DNA of 64,000 nt from NCBI RefSeq assembly GCF_011075055.1, contig NC_058146.1, positions 17,344,579-17,408,578 of the forward strand. The letters are read 5' to 3'. The position numbers and the translations under genes were made by a program. Under the pieces are notes generated by a model, which was given only the letters and a program-made list of their open reading frames with translations, searched no databases and was not told the DNA's origin. This stretch comes from Mangifera indica. Lineage: Eukaryota > Streptophyta > Magnoliopsida > Sapindales > Anacardiaceae. Of the stretch, positions 17,122 to 30,762 are shown piece by piece. Position 1 is the stretch's first letter. Every line of letters starts with the position of its first letter.

Positions 17122-18268
17122 CGCCAAAGAGCTATGTCCCACTCAAGTTTAAATACATTTTTAAAATTATATTTGTAAGATTTAAAAAGTTAAAAATTTT
17201 ATCTATCTATTTAAAATTTTAGTTGGAGTTAGAAATAAAATTGTTATTTATTAAAAAATTTAAAAAACTAAAATTGTATTGCATTTGTCCCTTTCAAATT
17301 GAAAATCTTATAATTTTTTTAATCCAAAATTTGAAAAATCAATATTTTTCCCTAGGTTTCACAAACCATCATTGGAGATGGTTGTTTCTAGTCACGTTGA
17401 CTCTCCCTCCCGACTTAACTCTTCTTATCGATCACATCTCAACCATCGACGAAATCTATTTCCTTCAATAAAGACAAAATCTTCGTTGGAGTGTCTTCCT
17501 CTAGGATAAAAACGATCGTCAAAGGTCTCAAACAAAGATGACATGACCATTTGAGACCTCCAACACTCGTCTTTGTCTGACAAAGACACTCTGACGAAAA
17601 TGATTTTTCAGCAAAACCTCTCCCTCTTTGGCAATCGACACTGTCTGACTGTCCCTCTCCCTTCTTTCGGACCACCATCTTTTGTCCGATGCTCAAAGGC
17701 ACGAATCTTGACTAGAGTCTCCCCATCTTTCATGCAATTCGTCTACCTGGCATTGTCCTAGCGTCTGTCATCGTTGTCCCAATGTCTCTTGTAGTCGTCC
17801 AGCATCATCCCGTCATTGTTGTTGCAGAATCATGCATCGTGGTTAAGATTGATAAATCACGTGACATCACCCGAGTGTCATTCGAATGTGATAAATGGGT
17901 GGTTGTCTGAGCATCAAACGAAAGATGGGTGGTCGCCCTTCCTTCTTCTTCAGTGGTTGACGAAAAATGGGTAAGGAAAGCGGACTCCAATTGTTGGAGA
18001 AAAAAAACCCTAAAACTTTAGGGGGAAATGGTGACTCTTCAAAGTTGATGTATGGAGTGAAAGTTTATTTTTAAAACTTGAAAGAGGGGAAAAATGAGAT
18101 AAAATTATATATATTTTAATATTATTATTAAAATGATGGTTTTACTTTTGTTTCTAACAGAAAATTATAAGAAAAGTTAGTTTATGGATAAGTATTTGAG
18201 TTTTTGAATTATTATGAGTATGTTTTTGGTATTAAACTAAAATTTGGGTGAAAAATAGTTTTTTGGCC
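17122..18268. mobile_element. Non-autonomous TIR element, ~1.15 kb (Mutator-like type likely)
   Basis: The left end GCCAAAGAGCTATGTCCCAC and the inverted right end (GGCCAAAAAACTATTTTTCACCC) form imperfect terminal inverted repeats of about 30 bases. The clearer duplicate at 40,461 reads GGCCAAAGAACAATTTCCCA. The interior (17,340-18,000) is GC-richer, with several open frames but no recognisable transposase. No target duplication was found. Related ends occur near 42,416, 56,587 and 60,809. Confidence 0.5.
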
Positions 18269-19117
18269 AATTAAATATTCTCATATACAAGATGAATTTT
18301 CTCACCTGTGATGAGATATTTACCTACCCTTATTTGGTGCGGGTAGATTGAGTTGAGTTTTCACTAATTCAACAAATTCTCCATTAAGGTAATTATATAG
18401 GACTCAAACCATTGTATCTTTAGCGGAATTATAGCAACATTTTAACCAATAATATATTGTAAAAAAGATTCAAGAATTGACCCAAAAAAAAAAAAATAAT
18501 AAAAAGGAATTATTTTTTATTGTGGAAAACATATAATTCAACATTCTCCCAGTGCAGATGGGGACCAGTTGACCATCTAAACTTGGCTTTGACTTAGCCT
18601 ACCATTTGCAAAACAATCCTTTCGTTTGCAGGACTAATACATTCCAACATAGAGTAATGGTGGGAAATTGACATTCATCCTTGTCATGTTACATTCAAAT
18701 GCCAAACAAATTCAATGCAGTCTGCCATATTCCATGAATTGTGTCGTGCAAGACTCTCCAAAGGGGTGGGCCTTATGGGCCATGTTAATCCGCAATATGA
18801 CAAGACATTAACCAAAGCCTCTAAGCCTACCTCCATAGATTTTTAATGAGTCGATCATTCACATTATATATTTATTTTTTTGAGTGGTACCAAATCGAAC
18901 TCTAAATCTCTAGACAGGGTCTACATAACCCACAAAATTAATTACAGTACCCCGCCGCCCCCCTCCCCCACAAGTCGTGCTCTTTAATATAAAGGTCAAG
19001 TCGTGTTGCACACTGATCCGAGCACTAGAAGATACCTAATTGGAAGTGTCATAAAACGTGGTGATGCTATTTAAGTGGGAATAAAGATTTATTATACCAC
19101 GACCACTCAGCCAGAAA

Positions 19118-19166
<49 letters not shown>

Positions 19167-22100
19167 TGAATTAATGATGAGCAATACCTACTTTAATTAT
19201 TGGGTATAAAAAATTACACTTATTCCTTTGTTGGAAGTGCAGACCAACCAACGGTTTCAGGATGGCGCCTTACCCAGGTAAAAGGGGCAGTTGATCCTCC
19301 CTGTTTTTTTATTGATTAATTCTTTAAAAATAATATATAAAATAATTTTTTATTTGATTTAATTTTTTAAACTGTTTAATTTAATTCAATATAATTTTGA
19401 AAGCAGCTTTTTTGGGAAACATGACCCTTTTTTTCAACAGATAATATTTCAATGATTGGTTTGGTTTGACTTTCAATTAATTTAATATTTTAAATTCTAA
19501 TAAATATAATAATTATTTATTTTTATCAAATATAATAATAATTTATATTTTATAATTTTTAAGATAATTTATTTTTATAATAATTTTTTATATATAATAA
19601 TAAAATATTATCTAAATTAAATACATCATAAATTCATTAAATACGTGCATTACTACAAAACCCTAACTTTTTTCACGTCTCTAAAATCCACCTATACAAG
19701 CGTAAAAACCAAATACATACGTTTGGGAAGAAATTGTGAAAAGAGGTTTGGTCAAGGACGGTATAAAGCCGTTGAGTAAAAAAAGAAATTTTGAAAATAG
19801 TGGAGATGACATTGGGGTATTATAGTCAAATTATAATTTGTTGCCGGATTATAAAGGTGTAAATGAGTAAAATCGAGATCACTTAGTTTGATCTTGATTT
19901 AAAAAATTATAATTAAATTCTATAATTTATATATTTATTAATTATTTTTATATTTAAAATTTTTAATATTATATTTAAATCGTGCAAGCGCACCAAATCT
20001 TTAAAAAGCGAAAACGGGTCGGTTTGATTATAATGCTTGATCTGCATAAGCATTAGGCCAAGTGATCAGAATATTTTAATTAATGACCTGATCTTATCTA
20101 AAGTGTTAATTAAGGGTAACTGAAATTTGATGTCCTGGTAGTGCACTACTTAATTAATCATATCTCCTCCATGATTCCTCCACTAATCATTTCTCTTTTT
20201 TCGCCCTCTCATATCAATGATCTTTAATGGATGGATTCAAATTTAATAAGTTCGGTTTGAATAGATATCTGCTTAACTTAAATCGAATTTAAATTAAAGT
20301 TTTAGTTTGGTAATTCAATTTTAGTACTTGAAATCTTTTTAATGATATTATTTATTCTGTTAATAACATTATTTATTTCGTTCATTATACTAATTATTGT
20401 GTTGATGACCTTTAATGACATCTTTGATTAGTTTAAATGGGGTTAAACTTTAATTCGAACTATTATTTATGATTCAAGTCAAACTTGAGTTAGTTTACAT
20501 TTGAACTCGATTCGGTTTAACTCGAATCTAACTCTGAATTAGATGCCTACTTTACTGTAAATTAAATCCATGGGTTGCACTTTTTTAATTAGATCCCCTC
20601 TTGCATTAATAATTAGGTTTCTAAAGTAAGGAAGCTGATAGTTATTTATGGAAACTAGAATAATTAGGTGTGACAAAATATTCGTAATCATTCAAGTTTC
20701 AAAAAGCTAATTTCTCGAACATCCGTTAAATTTGTTCCGTGTTGTATAAATATATTAAAAATACAAAAAAAATGCTCTAGCTAAATATTTTGAACCCCCA
20801 AAGTTTATAAAATAATTTTAATACCCCTAATTTATATTAATTTCAATTAAAATAAAAAATTTATTAGTACAAATACAAATAGAGGTGCCAATAATATAAA
20901 TTCTCATTCGTATGTTTAGATACATTGTAATTTTAAAAGTTTAACAGTGAGAAAATGTTCATTTACTCCCTAATAAATATCTTGTGACTATTAAAACTAA
21001 TAGTTAATTTTAACAAAAAGGTAGAAAATTGGTTTTTTTTTAAAACTTATAAAGTACGAATTCTTATAATCAAACCTTAGGGGGGGAATATAAGGGTTTG
21101 GCCTTTATAATAATATTATTATAAATAATCAGAATTCTCTTTATTAGTATTCCCAATTATAAAGTTTTTCTTTTTCGATGTCATCACCTTGCTACCGTAC
21201 CGTTATGATATTTTAGAATTCGCATATCCAGTAATAAATAAATAATTCAATTGACATGTATTTTATAATTTTGTAGCTATAGCCTATGAGTGCGTCCAGT
21301 CTCCCAATCATGTGAAAAGTTATTGGCATCCCAAATCATTCGGTTTTTGAAGTCAAGATATGCACAAGCTTCAGCATTCAACCATATATTATTTAAATAG
21401 ATACTATATAATATTATTTTTGTTTTAAATATATTATTTGAGTAATGGTTATATAGTTAAGATTGTGATTTTCAATAGGAGTAATTTGATTTAAATTGAC
21501 TTAGTTAGAATCCGTCATTTGATTTAAATAATTCAATTTTAAGATAGAATTTTAATTTAACTATTTCTAATCAAAATCGATTTATATATTTATTTAATAA
21601 TATTATTTATTTTATCTATAACACTAATAATCTTTATAATAATATTATTCATTTTGTCAATAATTTATTGATAATATTAAGCCAAACGGGTTTGAACTCT
21701 AATCTCATATAGATTTATTGAAATATTAATATTTGACTTTTTATTATAATTTAATAGATAATTAATATAAAATTTTTTAAATTGTTTTTAATTTGAAAAC
21801 CGGTTTTCAGATTTTAATAAATCAAAAATTGAATCGAAATCCTAGTTTTTGTAATATTCCAACCTAATAACTGAACCAATTTTATAGTTATCTTATTTTT
21901 CAGTTCGATTTATGATTCAGTTAGTTTTCGGATTATTTTGAACACCCCTACTTTTTTTAATTTGTCATATCATTATCATAACTATGGTCTTTTGCATTAG
22001 TTACTTACAAAGGTTTTTTGTAGGGTTGGATATAGGGTTGAAAACAAGTTTTGCTTAAACGAGCTTGATTTAAATGAATCTGAAACAAGTTTGGTGCTTG

Positions 22101-23199
22101 TAAACTTGAGTTCGAGCTTAAACTTAAAAGTTAAATATTTTCAAACTCAAGTTTAAGAGTTGTTTGGACTGTCAAACTCGTGAGCTAGAAAAAATTTGAT
22201 ACTACTTGACTAGACCGATATTGATTTGACCAACACATATTAATGACGTTATTTTAATTTTTTTTTATTTGTTACAATATCGAGTTGAGCTTAAAGCTCA
22301 GCTCAACTTGAATCTAAGCCTAGTTCGATGTGTGTTAAGCTAGTTTGGTCTTGAGTTGGTGTTTGATTTGAATAAATCAAATTCAAGTTGGAGTGGCTCC
22401 ACCTTAAACATATCAAACTCGAAAAGAATTGGTCATGATTTTCATACCCAAACCCTAAATCTAACAATAAAATGAATCCACTATTATCATATTTGATTAA
22501 TCATGCCATCAATCGAAGAATAGCTCACCTGTCTTACCATTGCGTTGTCAGCTGTTTGGGTGTGTCGACACTGTTGACTATTTGAGTGTGTTGTTGTTAG
22601 CTATTCTCGGTGATTTTCACAAGTATGGAGCGTTTGATTTGAGAAAATGTTACTTCACTTGATTTTTCATGTCGTCGGCTTCAATGGTTCATGATTGCTT
22701 ATGTTGGTTCTTGTGTGAACAGTGTGCACAGTGGTTTTTTTGGGCCTCAACAGGTTTTGTGGTATAAATGCTAACATTTTAAACGTGCGATATTTTTGTA
22801 TAGACATTGACTCAGCGGCAAAATTTTAAATTTTCCATTTTTTTTATCTGTTCTCATGAATTTTTTTTATGTTTGATGACTCTTCTTCTTCTTTTTTGAT
22901 GTTGCTAAATTTTTATTTGAATTGAATTTAAGTTAATCTTTATTTACGCTTAGTTTGAATTCAATTTTAAATTTTTGTATTGATACCTCCACGATAATTT
23001 GAGAGAAAAGACACCACAATATTAATTATCCCCGCAAATCTCTTTTTTTCAATTTTGGTACGGTGATAGAATATGTCTCATAAGTGAGGCAATTAAAGGT
23101 TCAAATTGCACTTGGCTCTACCCTACATGCACGACTCTTCAACTTGATCTCTTCACTTCTTCCCACATTAATCTTCCACAAAACTTTCTGTCTCTAAAG
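18269..23199. other. Spacer upstream of the first HKT gene
   Basis: About 4.9 kb without a gene. It contains a (TA)n tract (19,121-19,161), an AT-rich MITE-like remnant (about 19,440-19,640) and AACTTGAGTT/AACTCAAGTTT repeats (22,030-22,400). The stretch 18,729-18,945 is replaced by unrelated sequence in unit 2. The HKT promoter must lie at the right end; I could not place a convincing TATA box. The last ~150 bases before the ATG are conserved in unit 2. Confidence 0.5.
19121..19161. repeat. (TA)n microsatellite, long only in unit 1
   Basis: About 20 TA repeats. The matching place in unit 2 (near 42,615) has only a few bases (ACACACATATAG). Confidence 0.9.
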
Positions 23200-24979
23200 A
23201 TGAACAATAAGCATTCTTTCCCGGGTTTTATTTTGTTCATGCAGTCGCGTATTGTTTCCAGAGTGAATTTCTTCTGGATTCATCTCTTTTACTACCTAAC
23301 TATCTCTTCTGTAGGTTACTTAGCGTTAAGGGTCACCAAGCCAAGAACTGCGCCCTCTTTTCAGCCTGAAAACTTGGACTTATTCTTCACTTCTGTGTCC
23401 GCAATGACAAATTCTAGCATGTCAACCGTCGAAATGGAGGTTTTCTCCAATCTTCAACTCGTTTTTATGACCATCCTGATGTTCATAGGTGCGGAGGTTT
23501 TCGTCTCCTGGCTTGAACTTCATCTAAAATCTAAACTTCCCAGAAAAAGACCCATTGAAAACGACATAACTGAACTTGGTTTAGCCACCTTATCAAGTCC
23601 ACAAAACGAGAATTCCACAAAAAATAATTTCAAGCGTTCACTCGATAATTCCATCAAGATTTTGGGCTATGTTATATTAGGTTATCTTGTAGTAGTTCTT
23701 GTAGGCGGAACCAGTGTATTTTTACTTTACGTTAGCCTCGTTGAAAGTGCAACAGAAATTCTAAAACGCAAAGGTCTTCACCCAGTAACATTTTCTGTGT
23801 TCACAATCGTTTCTACTTTCTCAAACTGTGGTTTCGTCCCCACAAATGAAAATATGATCGTTTTCAGGAAGAATTCAGGTCTTCTTTGGGTTCTAATGCC
23901 GCAGGTTCTCCTTGGAAACACATTGTTTCCATCTTGCCTGTGGCTTGTCATCAGGGTTTTGAGTAAAATCACAAGACGAGTGGAGTTTGAAAACATGTTG
24001 AGAAATCACAAAGAGATGGGATATTTTTATCTGTTGTCTGGTGTTCATTCTTGTTATCTTGGAGCAACTGTTTTTGGGTTGTTGTTTGTGCAGTTTGTCT
24101 TGTTTTGTTCCCTGGAATGGAATTCGGCAGCCATGGATGGTCTAAGTATCTACCAGAAAGTGGTTGGTTCTTTATTTGAAGTGGTTAATTCGAGGTACAC
24201 AGGCGAATATGTGTTCGATCTCTCCATACTTTCTTCGGCTGTGCTGGTGCTCTTTATTGTTATGATGTAAGTTCTTCACTCTTTTCTTTCTCTTTCTCTC
24301 TTTTTTTTTTTAAGTTATACACGTATATAATTTTTATCAGATAATTAATTACATAAATAATATATATATATATATTATATTATAATTAAATATTAATTTT
24401 ATTTTTAATTTAAAATCATTTAATTATATAATAATATATCATTTGTGTAACTAATTATACAAACAAAAATATATATACATAATTTTATTGTTTTTCATCA
24501 TAATTGAAGGTAAATATGTAAGTGTGAAAGAAAGTGTCATCTTTAGTTGCATTTTTGTCAAACTAAACCTTATGGATATTCTATTGCATTTAGCGCACCA
24601 ACAATTGGTTTAAGTCCATGAGCCTACCCTAAGAGGGCTAGATGAGGGTGAGGTTTCCTATCCGCCTAATTGAAGAGGAGGCAGTTGGGCATAAAGTCTA
24701 TCGTCGGAGGGTTGGGTGTGAGATCCATCCTTAGAGATCCAAATTAAAAAAGAGTATCATGTTGACCCAAGTTATAAGGTAAATTACTGAGTTTAAGATT
24801 TTAGAGGTGTTGAATTAGTGACTCCACGAGTTTGGTTGTAAAAAGTGTTAGACTGATGATGTAATACGTAAAGAGAGGATTGTCAATTATCATTAAAAAA
24901 ATATATTGAGTGCGAGTAGATATAATAGGTCCAGTTGCAGGAGCCCACCATCGCTTTCAATATTTTTTTATTTTATAAC

Positions 24980-25034
<55 letters not shown>

Positions 25035-26760
25035 GAGTCCATTTGAAAAGATATTTTGGTGATAAATTAAGTCTTCCCACTTTCTTGTACGGTCTATGGC
25101 CTACCGAATCATGTTTAAGAATCTTGCCATTTCTTTTATTCCCTATCCACAACAATACTTTGCATCCCACACAGGTAATGGGCTGTGCCAAGGGGGCCAG
25201 CCAGCCCACAAAATTTTAAGGCCTGGGGGGGGCACAATCTATAGTGTGGTGTGAGCGGTGTTTCTGTGGGTTTTTTTGGTGATTGCGTCATACCGATTTG
25301 TAAACCTTTACGTGAGATTTCGATACGACTCCGTTTCACTAATAGGCCTGAGCAGGACTAATAAATTTGCTACCATGTTAAGCTTGGAACTTGAAGTTTC
25401 TGGCCGAAGTTGTAGATGGCCAATCCAAATTTTGACTTAGTGCATATATTATATTTATTTTATATGTTTATTTCATATTCAAGATAATTATAATTTATTC
25501 TCATATATTTAATAAAAAATATTTAAAAATAAATGATTTCTAATTGATTTAAACCGTAATTTAAATCAAATAAAATAATAATTTTTTAGTTTGATATGAA
25601 AACAATGAGTCATGAACCTCTACATAAAATTTCACTTGCTCCGTAGTTGTTGGATATTAAAAATCATGTAAAATTCTTTCTACTTTTCATTTGTTTTTCA
25701 ATCTTTTCACACGTCTTACACCTTCTAATTGACACCCAACTCACATATATAGGTTATATGTGAAAAAGTCATCTCCTTATAACCAAATAAATCTTTGCCG
25801 GGTTTGAAATACCATAAAAGCTTTGCTAGGATCATCTTAATATAGACGGAAGCCTAACCCAACGTATACTGAGAAACTTGAAAATTAGCAAAACAAAACT
25901 TGCATGAATTTATACTAAATAATCGTATATAAAATTGAGTTTTCAAATGATGAATCATCATATGATTGAGTGATTTTGAATTAAAAATTTAATCACGTGA
26001 TGATATATTGTCTGAATATATAATTAAATACTTAAAATTAGATATATATAATATTATTCATATGTTAAACTCAATTTACGCAGGTATCTCCCACCTAGTA
26101 TATCTTTTTTACCAAGAAGATATCAAGAAGAAGATTCAAGAAAATGCCAACTCAGGGAAAATGATAAAAAGAAGAGTTTTATGGAGAGTCTGATATTGTC
26201 ACAACTCTCTTACCTTGCTATCTCAATCATCATAATCTGCATTACTGAGAGGGATAGAATTAAGAACGACCCCCTCAATTTCAATGTCTTAAACATCACG
26301 TTTGAAGTTATAAGGTGAGACAAATTATTAATCTTTCTTTATTGGTTATAGATGGGATAGGATATGAACTAAGATATTGTTTTTAATGTATGTGAGTCAA
26401 AATAATATCGTTTTAAAAATTTCAAATCGAGTTTTCTGAGATCTCAAACTTGACAAATTAAATACTCTTAAGTTTGAACTCAAGCTAGTTTACTCGAATC
26501 TATCCCTAATTTTGGATATAGGGAAAATTTTTTGATGAAAAATTAATTTATTAATGTGCAGTGCATATGGGAATGTTGGGTTCTCAACTGGGTACAGTTG
26601 TAAACGGCAATTGAAACGTGAGAGCTTTTGCAAGGATACTTCTTATGGATTTGTTGGAAGATGGAGTGCTGGAGGAAAACTAATGCTGATTATAGTCATG
26701 TTCTTTGGAAGGCTAAAGAGATTCAACATGAATGGTGGTAAATCTTGGAAACTCTCCTAA
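23200..26760 (+). CDS. HKT1-type (class I) sodium transporter, copy A
   Basis: Exons 23200-24266, 26084-26314 and 26562-26760 join in phase (ATGAT|G, AG|T) to 498 residues. That is near the usual HKT length, as is the three-exon layout. The protein is a plasma-membrane Trk/HKT channel-like transporter with four pore repeats. Filter positions are Ser73 ([14 protein letters not shown]), Gly211 ([12 protein letters not shown]), Gly335 ([13 protein letters not shown]) and Gly439 ([14 protein letters not shown]). A first-pore Ser followed by three Gly is the class I pattern, associated with Na+ selectivity and retrieval of Na+ from xylem; function here is inferred. Intron 1 (1.8 kb) holds AT-rich repeats and a (TA)n(CA)n tract. 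Tyr337 after TGE is unusual; copy B has Ser there. Confidence 0.95.
24980..25035. repeat. (TA)n(CA)n compound microsatellite in HKT intron 1
   Basis: About 20 TA units followed by a short CA run. Unit 2 has a shorter, interrupted version at 48,658-48,690. Confidence 0.9.
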
Positions 26761-27767
26761 GTAAATCTTCTTATTGGGGTATTGTTACTGGGGAAGCAAC
26801 ATAACATAACAACTATAATTTAGTGACTTTCAGAGTTATGTGTATATATATATACACGTGTATATATATATATTTGGGGGTTGTTATGTGCACGTATAAT
26901 GAGTATCAATTTATACACCAACGATAATTTGTTGTTATGTGTTTGAATCTTATTTATCTTGAATTTAAAATCACTTAATCATATGATGATACATTATCGT
27001 TGATACCCAAATTGATACTCATTATAAATACATATAGTTTTATTGTAATATATATTGGATTTGGGTTTGGGTTGTGTTGTAATACTTGAGAACAAATAAC
27101 TATTTTAATGTAATTATAATGTAAAATATATTAATAAAATTATGTATACTAACAATGAATATTAAATTATGTATTTATGATAATATGTTATTATATGATT
27201 AAAAAATTTTAAATTTGTGATAAAATATCGTCCAATTAAATGAAAATAGATCATCGTGATGGTACAAATTAGTACTTATGTTTAGTTTACAAATTAGTGC
27301 TTAATAGATTTCTTAATTTTAACCATTTGACAATTAAAAAATTATTTGAAAACTTAAATCAATTTTCCCTGATGTTGCCCTTGTGGTTTAAAAAACTGGA
27401 TTCAACTAGTCCTTCGATTGGGACTTGGGCAAGTTCAGTCCTGCCTTGCCCCAAAACCTACATAGGCAATTGGGTTGGGGTTGAAACTACCTGGTTCGCG
27501 GATTGATTGCTGGATTACCCTATCCGTTGACATCAACGTAAAAAATTAAAAGATTTTGAAGGAGCCGGTGGTTGAATTGAATCCAACATTTTGGCGACTG
27601 AAAATGGACAATTGACCACCAAGCCCTAGTCAATTTTGGTAAGGTTTCATTGTAATTTAAAATTTAATAGTATTTTATATTTATTTAAATACTACAATGA
27701 TGCGATCATGATTAATCGGTCAGATTATCAATGTCTTGTCCTGAGTCTAAAACCTTGATTTCCCCAA
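26761..27767. other. HKT copy A 3' flank and spacer
   Basis: 3' flank of the HKT gene with a short TA tract (near 26,845-26,870), a small palindromic MITE (26,895-27,026) and about 700 bp of spacer up to the retrotransposon target site. No gene is supported. Confidence 0.5.
26895..27026. repeat. Small palindromic MITE, ~130 bp
   Basis: The ends read TATAATGAGTATCAATTT and, inverted, the same TATAATGAGTATCAATTT. Both continue to AACGATAAT, giving paired arms of about 34 bases. It is shared with unit 2 at 50,637-50,768, so it predates the duplication. Confidence 0.7.
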
Positions 27768-27772
27768 CATGG
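27768..27772. repeat. Target-site duplication (left) of the chromovirus
   Basis: CATGG here and again at 32,947-32,951. Unit 2 has one CATGG at the matching place (51,519-51,523), in CCCAACATGGCCCGAC. Confidence 0.95.
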
Positions 27773-28167
27773 TGATTGGTCCCAGTCAAAGCTATTTAGA
27801 ATTTTGAAAGAAAGTACTCTACTTAAGGTGAGAATGAACCTTGTAATGTTATTGAAATTTCTGTTCTCCTTTATTGCTATTCAATAGAGTTTAAATACAT
27901 CCCAGAACTCAACTACTTCTCTAAACAAAAGGAACGACTAGTTGACAATAAAATAGCCAACTATTATTGAATAAAACTATTCTCCTATTGACCTATTCTT
28001 AAGCCATAATCTTCATACAACACCGTCCACGTACGCCGCCAAATATTCTTCTATTGACCTATTCTTAAGCCATAATCTGCATACAGCACAGTCCACGTCC
28101 TACTCTGCCTCAATCCTCATACCTTGAGTTCTTGATAGGCATTCGAGTTGACCTTCTTGGTTTATCA
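27773..28167 (-). repeat. 3' LTR of the chromovirus
   Basis: In element orientation it begins TGATAAACCAAGAAGG and ends GGGACCAATCA. It is nearly identical to the copy at 32,552-32,946. Inside is a partly repeated block (TTCTTAAGCCATAATCTTCA / TTCTTAAGCCATAATCTGCA). Confidence 0.97.
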
Positions 28168-28184
28168 TTGCCTCATTCTTTCAG
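28168..28184 (-). promoter_or_regulatory. Polypurine tract of the chromovirus
   Basis: On the minus strand GAAAGAATGAGGCAA lies directly before the 3' LTR. This is the expected primer for plus-strand DNA synthesis. It overlaps the pol stop codon (TGA, 28,173-28,175). Confidence 0.6.
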
Positions 28185-30762
28185 TGGAACCTTGTCCTCA
28201 AGGTTTAAGTTGATAAACTTGTTTCGCAGCTCTTGTGTATTTTCCCACGTAGCCTCTTCTTTTGGAAGGTTTTTCCACTTGACAAGGCTTTCCTCAACAA
28301 AACTTGACCCTTTCTTAACCCACCTGACATCCAAAATAGCTTCCGGTTCCATAATAATCTCACCATCATCAGCTATGGGCGGTAGTTCAGTACTAGTGGC
28401 ATTAGTCTCCCCCACTTGCCGTTTGAGCATTGAGACATGAAAAACAGGGTGAATTCGAGACCCTTCTGGCAATCTGAGTTTGTAAGCTACCTTGCCAACC
28501 TTTGCTTCAATTTGGTACGGACCATAAAAACGACTAGCCAGCTTTTGATATGCTCTTCTATAAACAGTTTGCTGGCGATAAGGATGAAGTTTAAGGAATA
28601 CTAAGTCCCCCACTTGAAACTCCACGTCCCTCCTTTTTGAATCTGCCACTTGTTTCATTCGATTAGCCGCTGCATGTAAATTGGCTTTGAGCTGTTGTAA
28701 AATGGTATTTCGTGATACCATTGTTTGGTCCACTTCATCGACGGAAGATGCCCCAGCTTGATAATGTGGAATACTCGGTGGAGGTCTCCCATAGAGAGCT
28801 TGGAATGGCGTCATCCCAATAGAGCTATGATATGTAGTGTTGTACCAGAATTCAGCCCATGGAAGAAAAGAATTCCACTTTCGAGGTTGTTGAGACACAA
28901 AACAGCGCAGATACTGCTCGACACACCTATTAACCACCTCAGATTGACCGTCGGTTTGGGGATGGTAGGCCGAGCTCATATGCAGTTTCGTTCCTGACAT
29001 TTTGAAGAATTCTCGCCAAAAGTGACTTATAAAAATGGGATCACGGTCACTGATAATTGATTTTGGCATGCCATGAAGCTTGACAATTCCTTCTATAAAT
29101 TTTTCAGCCACCATTTTCACTGTATAAGGATGTGACAAAGCCAGGAAATGAGCTGATTTACTTAGGCGGTCAACTACCACAAAAATAGTGCTCTTGCCTT
29201 GGGATGGTGGTAACCCATCAATAAAATCCAAGGTGATGTCGTCCCATACTTGACAAGGAATGGCTAGTGGTTGAAGGAGACCCGCTGGAGATAAAGTTTC
29301 ATATTTATTCTTTTGGCAAACAATGCAAGAGGTTACATATTGTTGAATCACCTTATGCATTGATGGCCAATAGAATTGTTGTGCCAACCTCTTGTATGTT
29401 CTCAACACTCCAGAATGTCCTTCAGATGGAGAATCATGGAATTCCTGCAATAGCTGATTGACAATATGGGAATTAGGAGGAATAACTACACGATTTTTGT
29501 AACATACCAATCCACTCTGCCATTTATACGGAGCTCCAGGATTTTCAGTTGCAAGCTTGCCAATACGGACCATATAAGGATGCTTGTTGGCTTCGTCCTT
29601 GATTGCATTCCACAAAGATGTTTGAGGGACAAAAAAAGTATTAAGACTAGGGCTGCCTATTACTCTGGACAAAGCATCAGCAGCAGAATTTTCCTTTCCT
29701 GGCTTATAAGTGATCTCATAATCATACCCCAATAATTTAGATACCCACTTCTGTTGTTCTGGTGTCACTATGCGCTGCTCCATCAAATACTTGAGGCTAC
29801 GGTGGTCAGTTTGGATATAGAATTTTCGACCCAACAAGTACGGACGCCAAGTTCGAATAGCTTGAACAATGGCAAGCATTTCTTTAGCATAAGTAGACCA
29901 TGATTGCTTTGTGACTCCCAAGGCTCGACTCATGAATGCTATGGGTTGCCCTTGTTGAGTTAACACCGCCCCAATCCCGTCACCTGAAGCATCAGATTCA
30001 ATGATAAATGGTTCAGTAAAGTTAGGCATAGCAAGTGTTGGAGTAGATGTCATAGCTTGCTTCAAGGCTTTGAATGAATCCTCAGCTTCTTCCGTCCAAC
30101 CAAATTGCCCCTTTTTTAATAGATTGGTAAGTGGTCGAGCTATAATTCCATAATTGCGAACAAACTTTCTGTAATAACCTGTAAGGCCTAAAAATCCACG
30201 CAACTCAGAAATATTAGTGGGTCTAGGCCATTTGAGCATAGCTTCGATTTTACCTTGGTCCACCTTAACACCTTGTGAGGTTACAATGTGACCCAAGTAC
30301 TCAATTTCTTGCTGGGCAAATGCACACTTGCTGAGCTTAATAAAAAATTTGTGATGCCTTAATATTTCAAAAGCCTTTCTAACATGTTCAAGATGCATGG
30401 TCCAATTGGGGCTATAAATTAAAATATCATCGAAAAAGACTAACACAAATTTCCGAAGATATGGATGAAATATAGAATTCATAATAGCTTGAAAAGTTGA
30501 AGGAGCATTACATAAGCCAAAAGGCATAACCAAATATTCATAATGACCATTGTGTGTGCGAAAGGCAGTTTTGTGAATGTCTAAAGGGTGTACTCGTACC
30601 TGGTGGTAACCTGATCGTAAGTCAAGTTTAGTAAAGAAGGTTGCCCCATAAAGCTCATCAAGCATATCATCAATGGTTGGAATAGGAAATCTATCTTTGA
30701 TGGTTACAGCATTAAGAGCCCTATAGTCCGTGCAAAAACGCCAAGTGCCATCTTTTTTTTTT
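28173..30762 (-). pseudogene. Chromovirus pol: reverse transcriptase, RNase H, integrase, chromodomain
   Basis: A long frame, about 860 codons from the frameshift at 30,753-30,762 to TGA at 28,173. The first in-frame Met is at 30,665. Counting from that Met, the RT core has MPFGLCNAPSTFQ and the active site FFDD at residues 77-80. Next come RNase H (ESDASGDGIGAVL, TDHRSLKYL), the integrase zinc region (H...C-x2-C, SCIVCQKNK), the catalytic core (DFIDGLPPSQGK, SDRDPIFIS, YHPQTDGQSEVVNR) and a chromodomain (WVKKGSSFVEESLVKWKNLP...ATWE). The frame is clean, but it is out of phase with gag-protease because of a 10-A run, so as read it is not expressed as one polyprotein. Confidence 0.93.

Noticed and set aside
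17439..17702. An 87-codon minus-strand ORF inside the TIR element as a transposase or captured gene
   Set aside because: No recognisable transposase motif, and the duplicate at 40.8 kb has lost the frame. Kept only as a possible captured fragment.
24935..25219. ORFs full of YIYIYI or THTHTH
   Set aside because: They are translations of TA and CA microsatellites.
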